A stretch of 64,000 bases of DNA, from assembly GCA_949752735.1 (NCBI GenBank), contig OX457042.1:61355468-61419467 (forward strand). The letters run 5' to 3'. Shown in pieces: positions 49,914 to 59,149 of this stretch. The position numbers and the translations under genes are program-made. Under the pieces are notes generated by a model. That model had not been told where the DNA came from and searched no databases. It saw nothing but the letters and a program-made list of their open reading frames with translations. Within the stretch, counting starts at the first letter, position 1, and every line of letters begins with the position of its first letter. Source of the stretch: Lumbricus terrestris (lineage: Eukaryota; Annelida; Clitellata; Crassiclitellata; Lumbricidae).

Positions 49914-50850
49914 CAGTGGCGTAGCAATAGGTTGTGCAGCTTGTGCAGTGCACAAGGGCCCCCGGCTGTCAAGGGCCCCCCGGGGGTCAGAGTCAAGTTT
50001 TTACTTTAAGGATATTCGGAATGTATTCAAACCTACTTGTACAGCGTACACACTCAATTTTTTTTGGTTTGAGCCGGAAAATAAAACAACCGGTTTGCGA
50101 TGTGCTATGATTAGCTTATTACGAATATTTTTATTCTTTGCAGTCTTTGGCCGGAAGAAGTTTTGCTGGCGTACAAACACAGGCCTAATTGTGTCATGGT
50201 CTACGCAGACGTGTTTAAAATTTATTAGGCTACCTAATTAATTGTAATTGTAATTGTAATCGCATATTTATATAGCGGCTGTGTTATGGCCTCGACCCTG
50301 AGGGTGAGATCCTTCACCACCGCTACTCCACGTTTATATTGCGACCGAGCCACCCGCAATAAAGATCCGAGAAATTAATCTCTGATAAACCGACCGACCG
50401 GGAATCGAACCCGAGCCGCCGGCGCGGCGAGCGGGCTATCAACCCACTCGGCCACCGATGGCCGGATGACTAAAAAAACAAAAAAGGTCGTCAGAAATTT
50501 TGGCCGGCAAATGATGGAAATTTTTCGGCGACACTCAGTCCATCCAAAAATCTTTTCGTTCCCCCAAATCTCCGCCCAGGTCTCCGCCTATGCCAAAGGT
50601 ATTCATTCGCCCAAGCGAACATTTCAGCATTTCCAAATTGCTTTATTCTTCTCTTAGACTTACCGTAGTAGGCTAACCCAAACTTGAGTTAAAATAAGTT
50701 AATTTTAAAAAAATATCGAGTGTGCAAATAGTCTATCGCAAAAGCCAGGCGTTTTTGCACAGCGTAATTTGAAATCTCGGGGTTCAAGCATTGAAGGGGC
50801 CCACCACGAAGCATTGCACAAGGGCCCCCAAAAACCTTGCTACGCCACTG
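49914..50850. mobile_element. hAT-like element (CAGTGGCGTAGC ends) containing a SINE
   Basis: Left CAGTGGCGTAGCAA and right TTGCTACGCCACTG are inverted, followed inward on both sides by GTGCACAAGGGCCCCC / GCACAAGGGCCCCC-type sequence. No clear 8-bp duplication remains. A tRNA-derived SINE is nested inside. No transposase. Confidence 0.7.
50238..50463 (-). mobile_element. tRNA-derived SINE
   Basis: On the minus strand the head reads GTGGCCGAGTGGGTT (A box of a Ser/Leu-type tRNA) and GGTTCGATTCCCGGTC (B box). The body then ends with GCCGCTATATAAATATGCGA and (TTACAA)n. The 'CGCTATATAAA' tail resembles the LINE 3' ends in the window, consistent with LINE-driven mobilisation. Confidence 0.8.
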
Positions 50851-50857
50851 ACTGTAC

Positions 50858-51170
50858 TGTTTTCATTGAGAAGAACCAATGGTTCCAAATATCCGGATTT
50901 GAACCCGATGATTTTATCAACAGTGGAGAGCTATTGCTCGAGAAATACCTCAATCTGCAACCAAAACCAAGAACGATAAAAGAATGCAAATTGATGGTTG
51001 CATTGGAGCTGATTGGGAAGATTTACCTCTGGAACACATCACCGACACCAAGTCCATTTAAAAACTGTGCAAAAGACTCAAAACAAGTGTGGGCATTGTT
51101 AGTAGACACATTGAACACCAGATGTGGTGTACTATCACGTTCATTTGATAGCAATAATATTATTATTTGA
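50858..51170 (+). CDS. Unassigned open frame next to the hAT-like element
   Basis: Open frame with FIEKNQWFQISGFEPDDFIN, SGELLLEKYLNLQPKPRTIK and ECKLMVALELIGKIYLWNT. Composition looks protein-like rather than random, but I do not recognise the family. It could be an exon (possible acceptor TTCATTGAG) or part of a dead transposon. No neighbouring exon supports it. Confidence 0.3.
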
Positions 51171-51179
51171 GATGAGGCT

Positions 51180-52400
51180 TATAAAAAAATCGTTTGTTGC
51201 TACTTTTTGTTGGATTATGTTTTTGAATCGTCAAAAAGTGGGTTGTCTCACTAAACGTCATAGGCCTATAACTCGATCTTGTTCTATTTGAAATATTGCG
51301 GTGAAATCTTGCCACTCTGCCTAAATAATTATGAATTGTCTTTAAGCCTGAAAATTTTTAGTAATTTTTTACTTCTGGTTAAGATATTGGCAAAAACCTT
51401 TAAGGGTTTTTTTTTATGGCCCACCCTGTATAAGGTTTTTAAGGTCTGCTTTCAAATGTCACAGTGTTCGGTTTCATGGCTTCGCCCATTTGATCCTCTG
51501 ACCAGCCAACCCTAATAGTGTAGGGTGGGCGATTTATGGCATGCACGGTAGCACAACATTATATGTGAGCCCGTACTACCGAACACGCGACTCGCCCTCT
51601 GCCCTGGTTACTTGTGTGACTGCCCTGGCTATGCCCTGGCTACAAAAAGTGTCTGGCGCCGCCACTGCAAATCTTGCAGCCACTCTTTTAATTCTCAGTA
51701 ACCAAAGGACTTAAAAGTAGGTCATCAGAAATTCGGTCGATGAAAATATCGCCGTTCGTTCTAGACCAAGTCTCCGCCACAAATCTACAGATTTTTAGCC
51801 CCCCCCCGAACTGAAACCAAACTCTGTCCATGTCCACCTAAAAACAACGCCATCTCTCTCTTTAATGGACATTTGTGATAGCCTAGCTACTCGTCTTAAT
51901 GAAATGATATTATAATGTGCTTTGTATACCACGTGACAATGCTAGACGGATGCATGGTTGGGGCTATCACGTGAATCCATCGGCTTATTTGCTTTGTAGG
52001 CCCTATAATGGTGGATCAATAAACCAATTGAATTGAAAAAAAAAATAATAATTATGCTAGCGCCGATTATTGCAGAGCGTCTGTTCAGTTAGCCTAATAT
52101 ATAGTCAGTAGCGGCGCTAGTAGGAACTCAGAGGGTTAAGCGCCCTAAAAAGTCGATCCAATTTTTCTCCATGTAAAAATGAAAAATGTGCACGATTAAC
52201 ATACTTTACCCCCCCCCCAAAAAAAAGCGTAAAGGGTACGGACGAGGTTTGCCTGACAGTTTGGCGGATATGAAAAAGGACCATTTTCCAAGATTTCGAC
52301 CAAATGACTAAAAAAGGTCGTCAGAAATTTTGGCGACTTATATATATCCACTGTATAACAGTAGGCCTACTATATAGTTAAGATTTATGTAGGCCTATTC
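51180..52400. other. Repeat-rich intergenic DNA
   Basis: Contains a GGCCCACCCTGTATAAGG motif (51418), a hAT-like end GGCGCCGCCACTGC (about 51655) and CAGTAGCGGCGC (about 52107). These suggest decayed transposon ends. No coding domain. Confidence 0.4.
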
Positions 52401-52404
52401 TGCA

Positions 52405-52500
52405 CGTGATCTGTGTTCTTGTGAATTGTTTCAACTGCACAAATTGTGCGCTGTAACCGGTTGCGCGTTCTGTCAACCGGATTGTTTAATAAACGAAAAT
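52405..52500 (+). mobile_element. SINE tail, family with GTAACCGGTTGC
   Basis: Shares TTCTTGTGAATTGTTT, CTGTAACCGGTTGC and GTCAACCGGATTGTTTAATA with the copies at 52655-52740 and 58530-58615. This is the 3' body of a SINE family. Confidence 0.65.
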
Positions 52501-52514
52501 TATAAATAGAGCGA

Positions 52515-52745
52515 ACTATGTGGGGCCCGGTAGAGTAATGGATAACACGTACGCTGACGGTTATGCTTTGTAGGCTGCTATTATAGCGCCATGTATTGCA
52601 GGCTAGCTGTCTGTTCAGTTGGTATAATAGTTAAGATTTGTGTATTCTGTGATCTCCGTTCTTGTGAATTGTTTAAGCTGCATAATTGTACACTGTAACC
52701 GGTTGCGGTGTGTCAACCGGATTGTTTCAATAAAGAGAATAGGCC
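52515..52745 (+). mobile_element. tRNA-derived SINE, second copy
   Basis: Starts with a tRNA-like fragment GGGGCCCGGTAGAGTAATGG, then the same 3' body (CGTTCTTGTGAATTGTTTAA, TGTAACCGGTTGCGGTGTGT, CAACCGGATTGTTTCAATAA). The B box is decayed. Confidence 0.6.
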
Positions 52746-52749
52746 TATT

Positions 52750-54018
52750 ATTATTAAATATAGACAAATGCCATGGCAGTAATTAATCCATGAGTTACCA
52801 TGACACGCAACGCAAGAGGGACTGCATATGCTTTGCACTACTATTATAGAGTCTACAGCATAGGCCTAATAATTATGTTCATCATCATCATCGAAATCCT
52901 TGGGCTAAACGCCCGTAGGTGTCCGGCGCCATTCTCTGTTTGAGTCTGTCTCGCGTCATGTTGCCCATCTTCAACCTGTCCGGTCTACAGGTCCATACCA
53001 TTAACATCTTGAACCAGCTAGACCACCTTGTCTGATGAAGAGAATATTGGGAGAGAGGCACGAAGGACAACCTGGGTCAATGCCCGTTTGTGTCCCATGC
53101 TCTCTCCTCCGACTCTCTCCACCAGTCTGGCCTGACCGACCTGTGCATGTCTGCTCCACATCGATCATGACACCTTGGAGCATCTGGGTCGCTATGTCAC
53201 TTGTGTCGTGGTTTTTGCGGATTTCAATCGTCTTGGTCTTTTACTGCCAGTGTATCTCCACCCATCTGGCAAACCTTCCTCATTTTATCCGGGCGTAGGA
53301 CCGGCACAGGTAAGTTGCGGGTTACCTGTGGCAGAGGATGGATGCAGTTTAACGTCGTGCACAGGACCAAATAATTATGTTATTAACCTATTAATGCAAA
53401 AAACCCAATCTTTCAGAGAGTGTACACGTTATTATAGTAGGCCTACACCAAGAATCTTAATAGGCCTAGGCCTATTGGAGACCCGTTCAAAGTCAAGAAT
53501 TTTTTAATTGTGATATCAGTTCGGAAGTGGGAACGTGTAGGCCCTAATGATTATTTCACAAGAGTTACTGCATACTATGGTATTCAAATAAAAATTATGT
53601 TCAACGGAAATGTTGGGGTTTGTTTAATGCTGTTCAGTCCAAGAGAACTGTAGGCTACACGCAGTCTTTCTTTCTAAAACAATGAACATTTATGTCTGGT
53701 GGAAGGCGCAAAAATTGCCACCAAGTATAGGCTAATAATGCAGGAAAGAGTCTATGGTGATTCTGAAAAGCAAATAAACTTCAATTAACCTATCGTAGAA
53801 AGTCTTCAGTAATATTATATTAAACCTGATCTCAGTGATCTACTTAACAAAAATGAGCAAGATTGACAGTCAATTGATATACAAGTCTGTGGTCTTTGTA
53901 GCACGTGACCAAAATATTTCCGTGAAAAGACGTGATTTCCGTTTGACCGTTTGCGCGAATTTTGGTTTTCGACTTAATTTCGATTTAATTTCGATTTAAT
54001 TTCGAGTTGTTGATCAAA
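52750..54018. other. Region upstream of hnRNP L, no supported gene
   Basis: Open frames on both strands around 52888-53507 cover a sequence starting with a (CAT)n run and show no domain I know; probably a repeat. The last ~150 bp before 54019 contain repeated ATTTCGATTTAATTTCGA and would include the hnRNP L 5' UTR and promoter. Confidence 0.4.
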
Positions 54019-54093
54019 ATGCTTCATCAAAATTCACCGGCCAAGCGAGGAAGAGTGGAGAATTTAGAGGAACGTGGACCGGCAGAAAAAATG
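54019..54093 (+). CDS. HNRNPL: hnRNP L-like gene, putative first coding exon
   Basis: ATG in TCAAAATGCTT starts MLHQNSPAKRGRVENLEERG, a short basic N-terminus, then donor ATG/GTCAGT in phase 0. 'AKR.R.E' fits the N-terminal nuclear-localisation-type region of hnRNP L proteins, though this part is not conserved. The phase fits the next exon. Confidence 0.6.
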
Positions 54094-54333
54094 GTCAGTT
54101 TTAATACAAATTCTTCTGAGCAATAATTGATGCTGTCAGCGGAAATTTGTGTAGTCACTGGTTTTTAAAAATGTGATTTTTTCTTATCTGCAATTAAGTG
54201 ATCGACTACTTAAAACGAACGGAACATTTATACTACGGAAATTTCGAGGATATAAACATAGAAAAGCTGCTGCATTGTAGGTTATTAAGTTTGATGTCTA
54301 TAGATGTTATTTGCTTTGTTTGATTTCAAGCAG

Positions 54334-54443
54334 ATTGGTCTACAGACTGAAGGTGATGAAAACAGAGATGATCCTGTTGACGCAAGTGCACCTCTTAGCA
54401 ATGATCCATCTACTTCCAGGGATTCTCCAAAGACAACTGCAGA
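54334..54443 (+). CDS. HNRNPL: hnRNP L-like gene, exon 2 (acidic)
   Basis: Acceptor TTTCAAGCAG, donor GCAGA/GTAATT. Encodes IGLQTEGDENRDDPVDASAP and a Ser/Thr-rich end (SNDPSTSRDSPKTTAE), low complexity, likely disordered. Leaves two bases, which fits the next exon. Confidence 0.6.
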
Positions 54444-54710
54444 GTAATTGCTTGCTTACTCTTTTGTTGACCTTCAATTGATTTTTTCTATTTTTGTCAG
54501 CAACTAGCGATATCATCTATGTGTTTGATGAAATTTCATCAGCTAGGTCGCTTCTTGAAGGAACCCAACAGGCGCCATCCGTTATGCTATTTTAAAATTG
54601 CATCAACCTAGTTTTCTTTATATTGTGCTAAGTTCTTTCAGCTGCTGTAGTGCAGATGTTTTTAGCTTATGATGTAATGTAATTAGTAATTTCTATTTCG
54701 CTTCCTTCAG

Positions 54711-54877
54711 TAGCACTCCCAGTGCGACAACCCCGAGAGAAAAAGTAGGTCTTACGAATATAGAGAGAGATGGAGAGGGAGATGGAGAAGAAGAGGGAGA
54801 GATGCAGATAGTGATCGAGAAAGAAGAGTCCCAGGCAAAGTGGAAGGAAGGCAATTCCACAAGGAAGGCCAATAATG
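54711..54877 (+). CDS. HNRNPL: hnRNP L-like gene, exon 3 (Glu/Lys-rich)
   Basis: Acceptor CGCTTCCTTCAG, donor AATAATG/GTAATG. Encodes STPSATTPREKVGLTNIERD, then an acidic GEGDGEEEGEMQIVIEKEES run. A shorter form could use GTAG/GTCTTA at 54758. Either end leaves one base, while the next recognised exon needs two, so an exon seems to be missing between them (see findings). Confidence 0.5.
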
Positions 54878-54988
54878 GTAATGGATCAAGTTTGAGGATT
54901 AGTGGTATAACGAGTGCATTGATTATACCATGTTACTTTATTGTTGAAAATATATAATATTTAGAACTTCCTTTCCTTTGAATTTCAG

Positions 54989-55058
54989 ACAAAATGAAGG
55001 CACACAAAACAAAGTTCTTCTCTTCACAGTCAATGATGCACGTTATCCAATCACGGTG
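54989..55058 (+). CDS. HNRNPL: hnRNP L-like gene, RRM2 start
   Basis: Acceptor TTGAATTTCAG, donor GGTG/GTATGT. Encodes QNEGTQNKVLLFTVNDARYP and ITV, matching the first strand of hnRNP L RRM2 (N.VLLFT..N..Y.IT). hnRNP L is a nuclear RNA-binding protein that regulates splicing at CA-rich elements. Ends in phase 0. Confidence 0.85.
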
Positions 55059-56161
55059 GTATGTGACATATTAAAATAACGTGACCTTTGACTTCACTAC
55101 AGCTTTGAATAATTGTTTTGTATAACGGAGCTAGCATTTGAATTTAAGTATTCAGATTATTTTCGTTGATGTTTGATCTTAAAGTCATCTTTGTGGCAAT
55201 TGCACATTTTATATTCAAATTGAACGAGATTGCAAATTGTCTTTGTTGCCTCAGCACTTAATACAAGTTCTAGTAGTTGATTGTGCTTGGTCTGACATTT
55301 TTGTTGTTGACTTTCTAACGAACCCAAGGGCTATTGTATTGTATTTAGGCATTTATAAAGCCCCTCTGGTAGGGTGAACCATTCAGATATGCTCAACTGG
55401 TGTTCAGGGCCCTGTGTGAAGAAGCAGGTTTTGAGAAGCGGCAAGGCAAAAGAGAGACTTCCAGATAGAAGTGCACAGTGAACAGAAGGATAAATTGCAT
55501 GAATTCCAATTTATTGTATTGTATCTATAAATTTATATAGCGCCTCTCGCTGTGCACACTAATCTGAAACGCTCCCAGTGCGAGAGACCAAGTGAAATAA
55601 ATGGTGGTCTTGAGACACGAAATGAGGCACAAGTTGTCTCACCAGTTAATAAGGAGGAGGAATGCATCGAAGAAGGAAGCTGGTTTCACGGCCAATGAAA
55701 TAATAATAATAATCTTCGTTTAATGACTCAATCTGACAAACCCCAGAATGATTACAGGTACAGGTTATATGAAATACGGCCCACTATAGCACGACACGCA
55801 GGTCGGCTTTACAGCAGTTGGTTCTGTAGCTAAACAAAAAGTAAGGCCTCATGTTTTATCCATGTCAGTCCTTGCTCGTTGGACGTTGGACGAAGATATT
55901 GTGCACGTCAAAGGAGTCTAGTGGACAAAGAATAGTGACCAAGGTCGGCAGATGGATGAGGCGACATAGATACTTGGAAGCTCGACCTGTAGGCATGCTT
56001 TTTAGCATTGACTGATCAGATGCAGCTTCAAATTTGGTGACCCTAATGTCATACTTAAAATTATATGCATTTAAAAAACTATATAATTCTGTTTAAAGCT
56101 TATGACAAAGATTGTAATGCTATGCATGTTTCAGACTAACATTGTAATATTGTCTCTTTAG

Positions 56162-56250
56162 GACGTTTTGCAAAAGATCTGTGCATCCAAAGGTGCGAAT
56201 GTCGTCAAAATTGTCATTTTGCGCAAGCGTGAAGTTCAGGCGATGGTTGA
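56162..56250 (+). CDS. HNRNPL: hnRNP L-like gene, RRM2 middle
   Basis: Acceptor TGTCTCTTTAG. Encodes DVLQKICASKGANVVKIVIL and RKREVQAMVE, the helix 1, strand 2 and RNP1-like part of RRM2 (hnRNP L: VL..IC...G.V..IVI.RK..VQAMVEF). It does not end at a GT; the following bases are ATATCTTTTT, a U12-type AT-AC donor. Confidence 0.85.
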
Positions 56251-57027
56251 ATATCTTTTTGTAGTATGGTTCTAAAATGTCTTCAAAAGATCTGGCTAAA
56301 TTGCTGTTACTTATAGCATTCTCAAAATGTGGTTATTATTCAGCAATAGTTGTGGGGCGTGGTGGTGTAGTGGTGGGTTTGGTGCCTTCAGGTGGAAGGT
56401 TCCAGATTCGAATCCACCTCAATCCACCATGTACCAGGACTTTGGGTGAGTCCTTCACTTGCAATTACTCGTGGACTTTGGCGTGAAACTATGCAGTCTT
56501 CGCGCTGTTGTCTGGAGTGCCTCTGTGTGGTGGGCTTGAAGGGTTGCTATAGCTAATGTCATGAATAAATAAAATAAAATATAGATGAATTTTAAAATTA
56601 TGGCACCATATATTTTTGATAATATAAAATTGCAATATTTATAATTAAGTGCCTTGTTTAGTTTGATATTAAAGGTACTAACTTTCTCATTGTGGGTTTA
56701 CAACCTTTAATAACCTTTATGCTTCAATTATTTTTACTTAATCAATTGATCACAATTTATAATTTTATTGCACTTCTTCAACATACCTTCTCAAAGGCTT
56801 AAGTAATTTATTGTAATACTGTGGGTGTAGTGGGTGGTGTGCTGATTTTATGAAATTGCTGTGCATGTATTTGAGATTTCATATGCATGTTATTATTTGC
56901 ATAAGATTTGACATTGCTTTGAAAGTCTTGATTGGCCATGTATGATTACATTGTTCATTTACTACTCTGCTCTAATGTATCAGTGTGGCAATTGGTCATT
57001 ATGAATTTTCCTTAATTTTGAATTCAC
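56251..57027 (+). other. U12-type AT-AC intron in RRM2
   Basis: Starts ATATCTTTTT (consensus ATATCCTTTT) and ends TTCAC, with a branch-site match TTTTCCTTAAT at 57006-57016 (consensus TTTTCCTTAACT), 12 nt from the AC end. Removing it restores the reading frame and gives AMVEFETLEDA, as expected for hnRNP L. No GT-AG pair in the region does so. Splicing would need the minor spliceosome. Confidence 0.85.
56345..56500 (+). mobile_element. tRNA-derived SINE-like sequence in the U12 intron
   Basis: GGGGCGTGGTGGTGTAGTGG (A-box-like) and GGTTCCAGATTCGAATCCAC (B-box-like) about 35 bp apart suggest a tRNA-derived head. An AATAAATAAAATAAAAT tail follows near 56562. Confidence 0.6.
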
Positions 57028-57124
57028 ATTTGAAACCCTGGAGGACGCCAAGTCTGCTAAAGAACTCTTGGATGGTCAACAGATCTACTCTGGGTGCTGT
57101 ACTCTGAAGATTGATTGGGGAAGG
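57028..57124 (+). CDS. HNRNPL: hnRNP L-like gene, RRM2 end
   Basis: Follows the AT-AC intron; donor GGAAGG/GTAAGT. Encodes FETLEDAKSAKELLDGQQIY and SGCCTLKIDWGR, matching RRM2 helix 2 and strand 4 of hnRNP L (ADIYSGCCTLKIEYAKP). Ends in phase 0. Confidence 0.9.
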
Positions 57125-57884
57125 GTAAGTCTTATCTGACTCCATTTTTATCTGAATATTACAGGCATACTATTAAATATGAATTGACTTCAGACTCTTT
57201 TAAGAACTCCCTTAAGCTAGACTGAGCGACAGGTTCAAACAGCAATGGGTATGAGGTGTTAGTGACTTCTTTTTCTTGACCTCTGCACATGTTTTGTCCT
57301 CTTCCTTGTATCTTATTGACTGATTGTAATTCTGAATTTACGCATAATGGCTGAGTTGGCACAGACAGAACAGCTGAATCTAAAAATTCTCTGGTTGCAC
57401 TTTGAACCCTCGACCTCTTCACTAGCAGTCCAGCACACTAACCACCAGTCTGTTGTGCACCTTCTCGTTATGATAAGCCTTGCACCAGTGGTGTTTAAAG
57501 TTGAATTAAAGTGTGCATTAATTTCTTTGAGACTTATGGGTGGTAAGGGTTTAGTTGAACAATTTTAGACTATTAAATGCATATTTTTAATGCAAGATTA
57601 TTGTTTTTAGTGTAACAGAAAAAACATAAAAAGGTGTTTACTAATGACAAAATCAGTTGCAGGAAAGACTTGGTAATTGAATATGGTCTCAAAAGATCCA
57701 TGGCCTTTGAATGTCATTCAGCTGGCTATATAATTGGCTCAAGAATGAAGTGTGCGACTGTGCGTGTACATCAAAAGTGATTGGAAAATTAATGCGTCTC
57801 ATTATTTGAGTGTTGAGTAAATAAGAAAATGATCTCCTAGGTGGAGAGATCATTTCATTATTATTCAGTCGTATTTATAATTCG

Positions 57885-58140
57885 TACATTCATTCAAGTT
57901 TTTATAGAGCACCTCTTCGGGGACACTACTCAGAGGTGCTCCAGAAGAACCGCTGTCAGAGAGTGACCTATGCTTTATTAGGAACAGGTTCAGCTGAAGA
58001 AGGAGGCCAGTCCATAACTCTGGGCCATCCACAGAAGAAGCATGACTTTGTATGGTGGAGGTACTAGCATATACGGAACTAAAGCATTCCTCATTCGTCT
58101 GAGCATAGTGATCGACTAGTTCGAGTACTCGACACAGTCT
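57885..58140 (-). mobile_element. LINE 3' fragment
   Basis: The plus strand starts TTTTTATAGAGCACCTCTTC, the reverse complement of a LINE tail. Minus-strand sequence keeps traces of the RT C-terminal 'GP.LW..LP..LR' region. Decayed copy in an hnRNP L intron. Confidence 0.5.
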
Positions 58141-58289
58141 ATTAAAGATAATAATAAATTTTTCCCTTTATTGAACAGGCCGCAACACGTTACAGTGTAC
58201 AGTTATACAATTGAAATAATTCACAATAAACACAAATCACAATCTTGACTACTAATAGAACAGACAGCAACAGCAGCCTACAAAACACG

Positions 58290-58375
58290 TCTATCCTATG
58301 GGGACTTCGATAATCGAACTCGAGTTCACTGATCTCCATTTCAGTGTGTTATCCAATGCACCACCGCCCCTGCCA
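58290..58375 (-). mobile_element. tRNA-derived SINE head (minus)
   Basis: On the minus strand GGGGCGGTGGTGCATTGGAT and GAGTTCGATTATCGAAG form A- and B-box-like elements. Inverted relative to the adjacent copy at 58415. Confidence 0.6.
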
Positions 58376-58414
58376 AGTAGGTAAGCTGGAGCAAGACCTA
58401 GCTGGCATGTGGGG

Positions 58415-58618
58415 GGGACGGTGGTGCATTGGATGACACTGACTTGGAGAGCGAGAGAAACTGAGTTCGAATCCCTAAGCCTCCCGCCCATGGGATACAC
58501 CTGCTTTGTAGACTGCTATTAGCACTGTGTTCTTGTGAATTGTTTCAAAGTCTGCATACTTGTACACTGTAACCGGTTGCAGTGTGTCAATAAGATTGTT
58601 GAATAAAGAAATCCTTAT
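58415..58618 (+). mobile_element. tRNA-derived SINE, full head and tail
   Basis: Head GACGGTGGTGCATTGGATGA with B box GAGTTCGAATCCC, then the family body (GTGTTCTTGTGAATTGTTTC, CTGTAACCGGTTGCAGTGTG) and an AATAAAG end. This is the best preserved copy of the family with 52405 and 52515. Confidence 0.75.
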
Positions 58619-59079
58619 TATAATATTAACACCAGGAAGTGACCTTGTATTCAGTGATCTGATGGACAGGGAGCCAGCGCAGCACTTCCAGGATGCTATT
58701 TGAAATGCAACTGACTTTTGGTTTTCGTCCAATAAGGTATGCTGCAAAGTGCAGAATATGATCAAGGGAAGCTAGCTGACAAGATAGTAAACCTGAATAA
58801 AGGTATAAGCAATAATCAAGACATATGATGAAAGAAGAAATTTGATGGCAATTTTTGGGACACCATAATTTTCTCTGGTTTGTTTGGTGAATTTAAATGT
58901 GGGGATTAAAAAGGAGCAACTACTGAAAATAAAAGAAGATCGATAATTAAAGAGTGCATCGACTAAGCACCAACACTTAATCCCTTGAATAACTAATTGA
59001 TCTTTATTTATGCGTTTGTCTTTTTTGATAATTTTTCATGTCTTGATATGTACTGAATGAATTTCTTATTTTTTTCTAG

Positions 59080-59143
59080 TCACCCAGTCTGAATGTTTTA
59101 AGGAATGACAACAGTAGTTGGGACTACACTCGTGAAACCGGGG
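59080..59143 (+). CDS. HNRNPL: hnRNP L-like gene, inter-RRM exon
   Basis: Acceptor TTTTTTCTAG, donor CCGGG/GTTAGT. Encodes SPSLNVLRNDNSSWDYTRET, matching hnRNP L 'RLNVFKNDQDTWDYTNP' directly after RRM2. Phases fit both neighbours. Confidence 0.85.
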
Positions 59144-59149
59144 GTTAGT

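Noticed and set aside
56277..56486. Open frame of 69 codons with a hydrophobic start
   Set aside because: It lies across the SINE-like sequence in the AT-AC intron and has no domain.
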